Positions 53,557 through 62,021 of a stretch of 64,000 nt of DNA are shown piece after piece. Under the pieces are notes generated by a model. The model saw only the letters and a program-made list of their open reading frames with translations. It had not been told where the DNA came from and did no database searches. This stretch comes from an uncultured Cellvibrio sp. (GTDB lineage Bacteria; Pseudomonadota; Gammaproteobacteria; Pseudomonadales; Cellvibrionaceae). The stretch covers positions 101,939-165,938 of the forward strand of contig CALFXJ010000012.1 in NCBI GenBank assembly GCA_937958105.1, in the 5' to 3' direction. A program made the position numbers and the translations under genes. Numbering within the stretch: the stretch's first letter is position 1; every line of letters starts with the position of its first letter.

Positions 53557-54805
53557 CCTCTTCGTCATCCCCTACCACCATGCCGCCACTGGATTCTTTG
53601 GCGAGCTTCAAAAAGCGCGTGGCCTGATTCAGCTGTTCATCAATGTTGCTGCACAGCCGGTTGGTGACTCCCGCACTGAAATTGCTGCTGAAAGTCTGGT
53701 TCTGTACGGTCACAGGTTCCGTCGCGACCAGCTGACGGACCTTGCTGATCAAGGCTACAGCCTTATCATTATCCAGGCCCGGCAGCAGCACAAAAAATTC
53801 ATCTCCGCCCGCGCGACACAGTAAAAAGCGCCCCAGCATCTGTTGCAGAAGTTCCGCTACGTGCTGCAAAACCTGGTCGCCGCCCTGATTGCCAAAACGC
53901 TGATTGACCTCCGCAAAGTCATCAATATTGAGCACGGCCAGCGCCAGCGGCGTGGATTTATCCCGCGCCTGATTTGCCAGTTCCTGTGCGTGATGAAAGA
54001 AATAACTGCGGTGATACAGCCCCGTCAACGGATCACGGTCAGCGTGATAGTCGAGCAGCTCAACCTGCTCAAGCAGTTCAAGGTTGTGAATGATCCGGCA
54101 GTAAAATTCCTCCGGGTGGAAGGGTTTGCGCAGGAAGTCATTGGCGCCGTGTTTGATGAATTTTGCCGAGAGGGCTTCGCTGCTTTCACCGGAGACACCA
54201 ATCATGATCAAGCCGGTTTTGTCGTATTTGTAGCGCAGGTTTTTAACCAGTTCGAAACCATCCATCCGCGGCATGTTGTAGTCGGTAATCAGCAGCTTGA
54301 TGTCCGGATGATCCAGCATGGTCTTGATGGCTTCCATCCCGTCCACCGACTCCAGCACCTGAAACAGGTGACGGCGCAGCAGGTTAGCCACGTGTTTGCG
54401 GGACATATCTGAATCATCGACCACCAGCACTTTAATCTGCTGGTTCTTTTCCAGCCGTTGAAACAGACTGACTGCCTTGCTGTAGGCGTAGCGTCCCTCT
54501 TTGGTGACGTAATCGACGATACCTTTGCTGAATAACTGTTCACGACGCTGTTCGTCGTAGCTGCCGGTCAGCACGATGGTAGGAATTTTCTTTCCGAGCG
54601 TGAGATCGACCACCTCACCGTCCGGTGCGTCAGGCAGGTTGAGATCTACCAGCGCGGCAAAAAACTCATGGCCCTCTTCACACAGGAGCTTGGCCTGGGC
54701 CAGGCTCGCCGCATAAAAGGCTTCGTAAGGCAAAGTGTTATGGATCAGGTGACGCAACACCCGCATCACCATCTCACTGTCCTCGACAATCAGGATCTTC
54801 TTCAT
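53546..54805 (-). CDS. Dual receiver-domain diguanylate cyclase (REC-REC-GGDEF)
   Basis: The 419-residue protein has two receiver domains (about 3-117 and 124-240) with phosphoacceptor aspartates D54 (LVDLNLP) and D175 (LITDYNMP), and a GGDEF domain (about 255-412) with an intact GGDEF at 333-337. It should make cyclic di-GMP in response to phosphorelay input. The RxxD inhibitory site that normally lies just before GGDEF is absent, so product inhibition may be lost. No histidine kinase is adjacent. Confidence 0.9.
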   Translation of the reverse strand: MKKILIVEDSEMVMRVLRHLIHNTLPYEAFYAASLAQAKLLCEEGHEFFAALVDLNLPDAPDGEVVDLTLGKKIPTIVLTGSYDEQRREQLFSKGIVDYVTKEGRYAYSKAVSLFQRLEKNQQIKVLVVDDSDMSRKHVANLLRRHLFQVLESVDGMEAIKTMLDHPDIKLLITDYNMPRMDGFELVKNLRYKYDKTGLIMIGVSGESSEALSAKFIKHGANDFLRKPFHPEEFYCRIIHNLELLEQVELLDYHADRDPLTGLYHRSYFFHHAQELANQARDKSTPLALAVLNIDDFAEVNQRFGNQGGDQVLQHVAELLQQMLGRFLLCRAGGDEFFVLLPGLDNDKAVALISKVRQLVATEPVTVQNQTFSSNFSAGVTNRLCSNIDEQLNQATRFLKLAKESSGGMVVGDDEEVTD

Positions 54806-54864
54806 TGCTGGTTACCCACTCTTAATATCCGTTGAGTGTAGACGAGCCATGTCAAATGTCGAAT

Positions 54865-55674
54865 TTAACGCCACATGTAGCCGGAGATCCGGGTGTTGAA
54901 GAACATCCCGTTGAAGACCTTCTCCGCCGGCGCCTCGCTGGGCCTCGTCGCACCGAAGCAGACATACAGCGGCAGCAGGTGTTCTTCACGGGGATGAGCG
55001 AACCGACCCTGGGGCGCGTTTTGCCATTCCAGCAGGTGCGTCTGGCGCTCTGCACGTGTCAGCTCCCCCATCAGGGTGTCCGTCAGCCACTCATCAAAGG
55101 CTTCGCTGCGCGGTGGCGTATCCGGCTGCTCCGAGAAAAAAGCGCGCATGTTATGGAAAGACATGCCGGACCCCAGAATTAATATGCCTTCCTCGCGCAA
55201 CGCGGCAATGGCCTCGCCCAGCCTTATCTGGACCAGCGGATCCAGCGAGCGCACCAGCGACAGCTGGACCACCGGAATCCGGGCGGCGGGATACATCAGC
55301 ATCAGGGGCACAAAGGTACCGTGGTCAAATCCCCGCTGCGGGTCGAGTCGTACAGGGATCTGGTGCGCCGTCAGCAGGTCTGCCACCTGCTGCGCGAGCT
55401 GCGGTTCGCCCGGCGCCGGGTACTTGAGCTGGTAACTCTCCGGCGGGAACCCGTTGTAGTCATAGATCATGGTGGGCGCGGGCGAACTGGATACGCTGGC
55501 AATGTCTTCCTCCCAGTGCGCGCTGATGACCAGGATTGCACGCGGCTCGGGCAGGGTCTGCCCCAGGCTTTTGAGGAAGGCGGTCAGTTCGCGGTGCCCG
55601 GGGTCATCCAGCAACGGCATGGGACCACCGCCGTGGGGAACAAAGACAACAGGCATAAGAGATGGATGGGACAT
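54865..55674 (-). CDS. DODA-type extradiol ring-cleavage dioxygenase (YgiD-like)
   Basis: The 269-residue LigB-fold protein has the metal histidines H14 (VPHGGGP), H53 (SAHWEED) and H118 (FDHGTFVPL) of the 4,5-DOPA dioxygenase/YgiD family. The physiological substrate in bacteria is unclear. The ATG at 55674 follows GGAGG; the upstream frame overlaps the EamA region and is not used. It is 45 bases downstream of the EamA gene on the same strand. Confidence 0.9.
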   Translation of the reverse strand: MSHPSLMPVVFVPHGGGPMPLLDDPGHRELTAFLKSLGQTLPEPRAILVISAHWEEDIASVSSSPAPTMIYDYNGFPPESYQLKYPAPGEPQLAQQVADLLTAHQIPVRLDPQRGFDHGTFVPLMLMYPAARIPVVQLSLVRSLDPLVQIRLGEAIAALREEGILILGSGMSFHNMRAFFSEQPDTPPRSEAFDEWLTDTLMGELTRAERQTHLLEWQNAPQGRFAHPREEHLLPLYVCFGATRPSEAPAEKVFNGMFFNTRISGYMWR

Positions 55675-55719
55675 GAATTTACCTCCAGCGGGGCCTGCCG
55701 CCGCAGCCATCCTGTCCGT

Positions 55720-56592
55720 TCAGGCCGCCGCAGCTGCCTTGTGCTGCTCGCGGACGGACTCATAGATCGCTGCCGCCACAATAATCGCCCCGCCAAACAA
55801 CGTCGTAAGGTCAGGAAAAGAATGCAGAATCAGGATTTCGTAGATGACGGCGTACACCGGCTGCAGACAGGCCACCAGTCCGACAGTCTTCGCTTTGAGA
55901 TAACGTAACGCTGATCCCAGTAATGTATGAGTATAGGCCGTAAACACGATGCCGAGGCCAATAAGCAGCCACCAGTCGCCCGCCGTGGGTCTGTGAGGCG
56001 AGCAGATCATGACGGGGGTCATGAGTATGGCCACGATCAGGACCTGGTAACTCATGGAGCGGGTCGCGGACTGTCCGCTGAACCAGTGGCCGAGCAACAG
56101 ATTGCGCAGGGCGAAGACCAGCGCGGACAACACACCCCAGAGCACGCCCTGAGTGGTGGTGTTGGTGAGATCAAACTCCGGCACCAGTAAGTAAATACCC
56201 ACCAGCACCAGCACACCGCTGATCACATCACGCCAGTCCAGACGAATCCGCTTGATCCAGGGCTCGAGGAATACCGTCATGACTGGATAGGCATAGAGGG
56301 AGATCATCCCCACCGCCACGGATGACACCTGCATGGAATGGAAAAAGGTAATCCAGTGAACGCAGAGCAGCACTCCCAGGATGAACATACGCAGGTAGTC
56401 CCGGGCGGCGCCCAGACGGATGCCGCGTTCCCGCCAGATCAGCCAGGCAAACAGCACCACTGCCGCAATGGCCGTGCGGTAGCCGGTGATATCCCAGGCG
56501 GGCAGTTTGATCAATTGAGAAAATAAACCCGTGGCACCCATCAACAACACTGAAAGATGCAGTGTCATCATGGCGGATCTGGTTTGCGACAT
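55720..56592 (-). CDS. EamA/DMT-family exporter
   Basis: A 290-residue membrane protein with ten hydrophobic segments in two EamA halves, typical of RhaT/YdcZ-like drug/metabolite transporters. The substrate is unknown. AAGG lies eight bases before the ATG. It is followed on the same strand by the DODA-type dioxygenase and may be co-transcribed. Confidence 0.9.
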   Translation of the reverse strand: MSQTRSAMMTLHLSVLLMGATGLFSQLIKLPAWDITGYRTAIAAVVLFAWLIWRERGIRLGAARDYLRMFILGVLLCVHWITFFHSMQVSSVAVGMISLYAYPVMTVFLEPWIKRIRLDWRDVISGVLVLVGIYLLVPEFDLTNTTTQGVLWGVLSALVFALRNLLLGHWFSGQSATRSMSYQVLIVAILMTPVMICSPHRPTAGDWWLLIGLGIVFTAYTHTLLGSALRYLKAKTVGLVACLQPVYAVIYEILILHSFPDLTTLFGGAIIVAAAIYESVREQHKAAAAA

Positions 56593-56697
56593 CTAAGGAG
56601 CCTTGGTTCAGCGGTGGATGGTCAGTTGCATACTAGAGAACAACTGACGCCACTATAGCCTTTTGTCGGACAAATTGGCAAAGAAGATTTTGGGCAA

Positions 56698-56720
56698 TTG
56701 GCGCCCGGAACAGGCGCCAA
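56698..56720. other. Hairpin downstream of rhlB
   Basis: Perfect 8-bp arms TTGGCGCC/GGCGCCAA around a seven-base loop, 11 bases past the stop codon of the helicase gene. It lacks a T run on either strand, so it may protect or end the rhlB mRNA without being a classical terminator. Confidence 0.4.
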
Positions 56721-56730
56721 GACAACAGGA

Positions 56731-58338
56731 TCAACCACGATGGGAACGGCTGCGGCTACCGGAGCTGCGCGAACGGTTGCGGGAGCCGCCTTCCGGGCGG
56801 GGACGACGGGGAGCCGGCGGCAGGTCAGGCGTTGGCAGCAGCAGCTGTGCCGGTGGCTGTTCGCATTTGATTTCCTTGCCCAACAGCGTCTGCAGCGGCT
56901 CAAGCCGAAAGGCGTCGTCTTCACAGGCAAAGCTGATGGAGGTACCGGTTTTCCCGGCGCGACCGGTACGGCCGATCCGATGCACATAGTCTTCCGGTTC
57001 TTCCGGGAGGGTGAAGTTCACCACATGGCTGATGCCACTGATGTGAATACCGCGCCCGGCCACGTCCGTTGCTACCAGTACCTTGATGCTGCCCTTCTTG
57101 AAGGCATCGAGGGTTGAGACCCGCTTGTTCTGCGCGATCTCGCCTGACAACAACCCTGCCTTGATACCATGACGCTGCAGCTTGTCCTGGAGGTCGCGAC
57201 ACTCGTCGCGGCGGTTCGCAAAGACGATCATGCTTTCAACATCTTCCTGCTGGATCAGGTTGTAAAGCAGGGTGTACTTCTCTTCGGTCGAGGCCAGATA
57301 AACATGCTGGGTGACGCTCTCTGTGGCGACGCTTTCCGGCTGGATCTCCACAGTGACCGGTTTGTAGGTCCACTGCTCAACCAGATGGCGGACTTCGTCG
57401 GTAAAGGTCGCGGAGAAGAACAGGGTCTGGCGGTCTTCCCGGCGCGGGGCCTGACGCACAATCTGACGCACCTGGGGAATGAAGCCCATATCCAGCATCC
57501 GGTCCGCCTCGTCGATCACCAGGATCTCCAGCTGATCGAGATATACATCTTTGTTGCCGCAGAAATCCAGCAGCCGGCCCGGCGTAGCTACCAGGATATC
57601 CACCAGCTCGTCATGGAGATGGCGCTGCTGGCGGGCGTAATCCATACCACCGACCAGGGTGTGAATCTTCAGGCCGGTGTGCTTGCACAGTGCCTTAGCG
57701 TCATCGGCAATCTGGATAACCAGTTCGCGCGTCGGTGCAATAACCAGGGCCCGCGCTTCGCCGGCATAGCGTTTCTCAGTGATGGGGTTCTTCAGCAGAT
57801 CGTCGATGATGACGGTGAGGAAGGCTGCAGTTTTGCCGGTGCCGGTCTGGGCCTTGCCGACGACATCCGCGCCTTTGAGTGCGTGAGGCAGAGACTGGGC
57901 CTGGATCGGGGAGCAGTACTGGAAGCCCAGATCAGCAATACCATGCATCAGTTCCGGAGCCAGATCAAAGTCGTGGAAGCGGGTTTTTCCTTCCATCGGC
58001 GGCACATCAAACTCGCTGATATCCCACGGCGCCGCAGGAGCGGCAGGCACAGGTCGCTTGCGCGGGTTGCGCGGCTGGCTTGGTTTTTCAGCTGCGGCAG
58101 CAACTGCCGGCTCGCCAGAGGCGTTGCGTCCGGGGCCATTCTTGCGTCGGCGCGAGCGAGGTTGTCTGTTATCTGTGGATGTGCTTTTGGCGGGGCTTTT
58201 GGCAGATCTGTCAGCGCGCTGGTTGCGCGTGGGAGAAGCGGCAGCTCCTTCGGCTGACGCTTTGGCAGGCTTGGCGGAGCCTGAGGGTTTTTCGCCACCT
58301 ATCAATTTCTTAAAAAATTTTCCGATCAAAACTATCAC
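56731..58338 (-). CDS. rhlB: DEAD-box RNA helicase, RhlB-like
   Basis: A 535-residue DEAD-box helicase: AQTGTGKT, PTREL, TPGR, VIDEADRM, SAT and HRIGRTGR motifs in order (about 130-470). It has a long basic, low-complexity N-terminus (about 15-105) and an R/S-rich tail, both absent from the 421-residue E. coli RhlB. RhlB helps RNase E degrade structured RNA. The start is GTG at 58338, or TTG nine bases later. It is divergent from the amidotransferase gene. Assignment to RhlB rather than RhlE is probable. Confidence 0.88.
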   Translation of the reverse strand: MIVLIGKFFKKLIGGEKPSGSAKPAKASAEGAAASPTRNQRADRSAKSPAKSTSTDNRQPRSRRRKNGPGRNASGEPAVAAAAEKPSQPRNPRKRPVPAAPAAPWDISEFDVPPMEGKTRFHDFDLAPELMHGIADLGFQYCSPIQAQSLPHALKGADVVGKAQTGTGKTAAFLTVIIDDLLKNPITEKRYAGEARALVIAPTRELVIQIADDAKALCKHTGLKIHTLVGGMDYARQQRHLHDELVDILVATPGRLLDFCGNKDVYLDQLEILVIDEADRMLDMGFIPQVRQIVRQAPRREDRQTLFFSATFTDEVRHLVEQWTYKPVTVEIQPESVATESVTQHVYLASTEEKYTLLYNLIQQEDVESMIVFANRRDECRDLQDKLQRHGIKAGLLSGEIAQNKRVSTLDAFKKGSIKVLVATDVAGRGIHISGISHVVNFTLPEEPEDYVHRIGRTGRAGKTGTSISFACEDDAFRLEPLQTLLGKEIKCEQPPAQLLLPTPDLPPAPRRPRPEGGSRNRSRSSGSRSRSHRG

Positions 58339-58451
58339 CTGTTGTACAAAATGTGGCCGCGAGTATACACGATAAGGCCGACGATTCCTCTACCAGTTCC
58401 ACTCGTGGCATACTCCTGCGGCTCGGTAGCCCTCTGGTAAGGAATCTCTTC

Positions 58452-59129
58452 ATGCGCATTCAAACACTGCAACATGTTCCCTTTGAAGATATCGGAAGTA
58501 TGGCACAGGATTTTCATCAGTCTGGCTACCCCGTCAATACGACTCACTGGTATCGCGGCGACAGCGCCCCGTCACTCGACAGCTTCGATGTGCTGATTGT
58601 GATGGGCGGCCCCATGGGGGTTTACGACGAAGCGGCATTCCCCTGGCTGCTCGAGGAGAAAGCCCTGATTAAAGCGGCCATTGAGGCGGGCAAGAAGGTC
58701 ATTGGGATCTGCCTCGGCGCGCAGTTGATCGCCTGTGTCTGCGGCGCCACTGTCAGCCGTAATCCTCACCGGGAAATTGGCTGGTTCCCGCTGACCCGGC
58801 AAGCGCCGGATGAACCCATTGCCCGGCTTCTGGATGGAGTGGAGGTGTTCCACTGGCATGGCGATACCTTCGATCTGCCAGCAGGTGCTGTGTGGCTGGC
58901 CAGCAGTGATGCCTGTCGTAACCAGGCTTTTCGGCTGGGTAATTCGGTCTTCGGTTTTCAGTTCCACCTGGAAACGACGCCGACCTCTGCCGCCGCTCTG
59001 CTAGAACATTGTGGGGATGAGCTGGATGGCTCCCGCTATGTCCAGAGCGCTGCACGCATCACGGGCAATCCTGCGGCCTTCGCACAGATTAATCGCCTGA
59101 TGTCGGCGGTATTGCGGGAAATCCTGTAA
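58452..59129 (+). CDS. Class I glutamine amidotransferase (GMP synthase-like)
   Basis: The 225-residue single-domain protein has the catalytic C87 (GICLGAQ), H172 and E174 (FQFHLET). Stand-alone members of this group resemble the GATase half of GuaA but serve unknown acceptors. The ATG at 58452 has AAGGA eight bases upstream; an upstream in-frame ATG at 58353 would overlap the divergent promoter region. No partner synthase is adjacent. Confidence 0.88.
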   Translation: MRIQTLQHVPFEDIGSMAQDFHQSGYPVNTTHWYRGDSAPSLDSFDVLIVMGGPMGVYDEAAFPWLLEEKALIKAAIEAGKKVIGICLGAQLIACVCGATVSRNPHREIGWFPLTRQAPDEPIARLLDGVEVFHWHGDTFDLPAGAVWLASSDACRNQAFRLGNSVFGFQFHLETTPTSAAALLEHCGDELDGSRYVQSAARITGNPAAFAQINRLMSAVLREIL

Positions 59130-59161
59130 TTTTTTGATGCCGCCTGCCAAGCTCATCCGAA

Positions 59162-59857
59162 TCACAGCATCACACCGAACAGCCCTCCGATAGCTGCGGT
59201 CACGCCCATGGCGAGAGCACCCCAGAAGGTTACCCGCAGCGCACCACGCGCTACCCTGCCCCCGCCAACATAAGCGGCCAGCCCGCCGAGGCTGGCGAGA
59301 CATATCAGTGATGTCAGCCCGACCAGCGGGATCAGATAGTCTCCTTCTGCCAGCACCGCCGTAAGCAGCGGCATGCCTGCACCCAGCGAGAACGCTAGCG
59401 CTGAAGAGCCTGCCGCCACCAGCGGACGGGCCCTGGTCACCTCGGAAATACCCAGTTCATCCCGCGCATGGGCACCGAGCGCATCGTGGTCCATCAATTG
59501 ACTGGCCACCTGACCGGCGAGGGGCGCATCCAGACCTCGTTCAATGTAGATGTCCGCCAGCTCCCGGTGTTCGCCGGCCCGATTGGTTTCCAGCTCATGT
59601 TTTTCCTGTGCGAGATCTGCTGCTTCCGCATCAGCCTGGGAGCTGACGGATACATATTCTCCGGCAGCCATGGACATGGCCCCGGCCACCAGTGCCGCGA
59701 CGCCGGCAATCACTATGTCGCTATGACCAGCGTCCGCCGACGCAACACCAACCAGCAGACTGGCCGTGGACACGATGCCATCATTGGCACCCAGCACCGC
59801 CGCACGCAGCCACCCATTACGATGAACCCGATGATGTTCACTGCGATACATAGGCAT
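59162..59857 (-). CDS. VIT1/CCC1-family membrane transporter
   Basis: The 231-residue protein has the family start GWLRAAVLGANDGIVSTASLLVGVA, a charged cytoplasmic section rich in glutamate (about 70-130, likely metal binding) and further helices. Eukaryotic members move iron or manganese into vacuoles; bacterial ones probably export or store Fe/Mn. The ATG at 59857 is favoured on family alignment, though its binding site is weak. It converges with the amidotransferase gene. Confidence 0.87.
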   Translation of the reverse strand: MPMYRSEHHRVHRNGWLRAAVLGANDGIVSTASLLVGVASADAGHSDIVIAGVAALVAGAMSMAAGEYVSVSSQADAEAADLAQEKHELETNRAGEHRELADIYIERGLDAPLAGQVASQLMDHDALGAHARDELGISEVTRARPLVAAGSSALAFSLGAGMPLLTAVLAEGDYLIPLVGLTSLICLASLGGLAAYVGGGRVARGALRVTFWGALAMGVTAAIGGLFGVML

Positions 59858-60071
59858 GTCCGGTATTAAAAGAGGTAAGAACAGTTTCTTACAGGCAAAA
59901 AAAACCCGCAACCGAAACATCATGGCGCGGGTGGGTTTAAACAACACACTGTATTTACGAGGCCGCTGGGTACGGCCTCATAAACTCCAAAGCAAAGTGG
60001 GGCTTCACTCTGATTGGATTCGATTCACTGAGCGACTGAAGCCACTCAGTGTTCAGGCAAATGGAGCAACA

Positions 60072-60635
60072 TCAACCGCGGGCAAGCGAGAGGATGTCAG
60101 CCACACTGGGCTGGCGTTCAACATACACCGGCGCATGCAGGCGCCGAGAGATCTCGGTCGAGGATACAACGCCACGAATATGATGCTGATCGCGGTCCAC
60201 GACGATGTAGTACTGCTGCCCGTGGCGCTGCAATGTGTAGATAATGTCAGCCACACTGGAGCGCTTGAACTCTTCATAATTGATTGCACGAATCGAGTCC
60301 CGGTGGTGCATGAGATCAGCTACCAGAACTTCGCTGCGCTTCATGCCGTTTACGGCCTGTGTCAACACGAGGCTCTGGTCAGAAAGATCTTCAATGCTGA
60401 TCAAACCAATAAATTCATTGTGTCTGTCGACCACCAGTTTGAAATTAATATTTTCCTGCAGCATCAACTCTGCCGCTTCAACCGCCGGAATATGCGCTTC
60501 AACAACATGCGGACGATGATCTTTAAAATCGGTGAGGATGGTGAGCGCCGACGACTCCGGCGTTATCTCATCAAACTCATCCGGCTGAACCAGATGATCA
60601 ATGGCATCCACTTCAAATACCGTTAAATTTTTCAT
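60072..60635 (-). CDS. CBS-domain pair protein
   Basis: The 187-residue protein is essentially two CBS domains (about 45-105 and 110-175), which usually bind adenine nucleotides. The ATG at 60635 follows GGAGAGG. The role is unknown. Two hairpins without T runs follow its stop (60026-60051 and 59959-59979). Confidence 0.85.
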   Translation of the reverse strand: MKNLTVFEVDAIDHLVQPDEFDEITPESSALTILTDFKDHRPHVVEAHIPAVEAAELMLQENINFKLVVDRHNEFIGLISIEDLSDQSLVLTQAVNGMKRSEVLVADLMHHRDSIRAINYEEFKRSSVADIIYTLQRHGQQYYIVVDRDQHHIRGVVSSTEISRRLHAPVYVERQPSVADILSLARG

Positions 60636-60802
60636 ACACACCTCTCCATGCACCATTCAAGATGCAGAAACTGGATGTAAAACTGCGTCGGCCGGAACCT
60701 GCGGCAAGAGTGAAAACAGGTAATAGAAATCCATACCCAAGGCGACGAAGTAACAGCTATCAAGTCACCTTAGACGGCAGGACCAGCCTGAAACAAAAGA
60801 GC

Positions 60803-61105
60803 TTATGCGAGGATGTGTGAAGGAGGCGCTCGTGCAGCGTGGGCTTTATTAGTGCGTTCGATCAGCACTAATAATTTCCAGGACGTTACGGAGGATGTGT
60901 GAACAACTACAGGCAGTAATTCAAGATCGGAAACAATGGCTTTATCATCTTCAGCGGTGTTCTGCTGGCCATGACTGATACAGGCATCGAATGCGGAGAC
61001 GGCAAGCAGATTGTGTCCACCGGATTTGGACGCATGGCTGCTACTGGTGCCTACAAACGTCACCAGCAACAAAGCAACCTTGATAAAAAGAAGAGCCTTA
61101 CGCAT
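60803..61105 (-). CDS. Small secreted protein, hypothetical
   Basis: A 100-residue frame starting MRKALLFIKVALLLVTFVG with a convincing signal peptide (cleavage near SSHA/SK). The mature part shows no known domain and has one or two cysteines. I do not recognise it. The 3' half carries a perfect 10-bp inverted repeat and two copies of a 13-base repeat, which is unusual inside a coding region, so the C-terminal part of the frame is uncertain. The ATG at 61105 has only a weak GAG upstream. Confidence 0.5.
   Translation of the reverse strand: MRKALLFIKVALLLVTFVGTSSSHASKSGGHNLLAVSAFDACISHGQQNTAEDDKAIVSDLELLPVVVHTSSVTSWKLLVLIERTNKAHAARAPPSHILA
60809..60903. repeat. Direct repeat pair with inverted repeat between
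   Basis: GAGGATGTGTGAA occurs at 60809-60821 and 60891-60903. Between them lies a perfect inverted repeat, TTATTAGTGC at 60846-60855 and GCACTAATAA at 60865-60874. All of it falls in the 3' part of the small secreted protein frame. Confidence 0.7.
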
Positions 61106-61273
61106 TACCGATCTCACAGGAAATTCGCATCAGAGATATCTACGACAGATGCCTGGGCTAATACTAGTCAAAGCAGCCTATAGAATCCACTACTATTACA
61201 CTTTTTAAACAAATTTTTGTCGTTATAAGAAAGACGAACCTGTGAGGAATATTGCTGAATGGATAGAGGAAAA

Positions 61274-61297
61274 AGTAAGCCGGTTGCCCGGCTTACT
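61274..61297 (-). terminator. Terminator after the FmdB-like gene
   Basis: A perfect 10-bp stem (61274-61283 with 61288-61297), a four-base loop, and TTTTT on the minus strand, nine bases past the stop codon. Confidence 0.88.
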
Positions 61298-61306
61298 GCC
61301 CTGTTG

Positions 61307-61675
61307 TTAGTGACTGATCATCCATGGCCGCATCGATGGAAACATTTTCTTTCCATCTGCGGTATACATCAGTGCTGACTTGCGAATAGGTTTATCACCG
61401 CAGCCACAGCCTCTGCCGTGTTTATGTTCCCGGCGTGCCTGCTGTTCCTGGCGATACTCCAGGGTTGAGAAAACCGGCTGATTTGCACTCTGCTCATTGC
61501 GCCGATGCGCCTCGCGCTTTTCCTGCTTCATCGCAAGAATATCCGGCGCCAGCACAATCACCCGCGCGGACAGAGCACCACATTGGGGACAGGCGCAGGG
61601 CTTCGCTGAATCTTCAAGGGTGGCCAACTCATAAAACAAACCGTGCTGGCCGCATTTGTAATCGTATAAAGGCAT
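61307..61675 (-). CDS. FmdB-family zinc ribbon protein
   Basis: The 122-residue protein starts MPLYDYKCGQHG and has a zinc ribbon of the FmdB/CxxC type, with C8-x2-H11 and C29-x2-C32; the usual second cysteine of the first knuckle is histidine. A C-terminal HKHGRGCGCG cluster could bind another metal. FmdB was proposed to regulate formamidase in Methylophilus. Here it is on the same strand, 346 bases downstream of the formamidase gene with REP sequences between, which supports the link. The ATG follows GGGAG. Confidence 0.85.
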   Translation of the reverse strand: MPLYDYKCGQHGLFYELATLEDSAKPCACPQCGALSARVIVLAPDILAMKQEKREAHRRNEQSANQPVFSTLEYRQEQQARREHKHGRGCGCGDKPIRKSALMYTADGKKMFPSMRPWMISH

Positions 61676-61766
61676 GAGTTTTTCTCCCATTGATGGTGTC
61701 AGGGTCACAGCCGGATCGGGTTGTGGTGATCTGGTCGTATGTAGTGTTTCTGGTTTTGGTTGTTTT

Positions 61767-61796
61767 GTCGGATTACGCTACGCTAATCCGACCTAC
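61767..61796 (+). repeat. REP-type palindrome, copy A
   Basis: GTCGGATTA (61767-61775) and TAATCCGAC (61784-61792) flank CGCTACGC, followed by CTAC. The inner GC/GC can pair with one bulge. The same element recurs at 61889, 61956 and 63910. Confidence 0.85.
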
Positions 61797-61888
61797 CTGG
61801 ACGAATACGATTGTTTCAGTTAATCCTTAGGGGATTGCGTTGGACAATTCGCCATTGATCGCAGGTAAATTTTACGCTTCTACTCTGG

Positions 61889-61918
61889 GGTCGGATTACG
61901 CTGCGCTAATCCGACCTA
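61889..61918 (+). repeat. REP-type palindrome, copy B
   Basis: GGTCGGATTA/TAATCCGACC arms (10 bp) around CGCTGCGC. It differs from copy A by one base in the loop and pairs with inverted copy C 37 bases away. Confidence 0.85.
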
Positions 61919-61955
61919 TGGGTTGGGAGCGGTGGGGGGATTTGGTCGGATGTGG

Positions 61956-61984
61956 TAGGTCGGATTAGCGCAGCGTAATCCGAC
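61956..61984 (-). repeat. REP-type palindrome, copy C (inverted)
   Basis: The reverse complement of this copy is the same as copy B over 26 bases plus CTA. Copies B and C thus form a head-to-head pair like a BIME between fmdA and the FmdB-like gene. Confidence 0.85.
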
Positions 61985-62021
61985 ACTTCCCTCTTCCAGA
62001 ACTCCCACCCCCTCCAACTAT

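Larger units (their letters stand above)
61676..62021. other. Intergenic region with REP elements between fmdA and fmdB-like gene
   Basis: No gene is supported in these 346 bases. Three REP-type palindromes fill much of it (listed separately). The FmdB ribosome binding site is at its left end. A TonB-like or transposase gene is not seen. Confidence 0.7.

Noticed and set aside
57169..58257. 362-codon open frame on the plus strand
   Set aside because: It is antisense to the DEAD-box helicase gene and has no recognisable domain.
61676..62021. Repeated palindromes as a CRISPR array
   Set aside because: Repeats are in both orientations with uneven spacing and no spacer pattern or cas genes. They fit REP elements.
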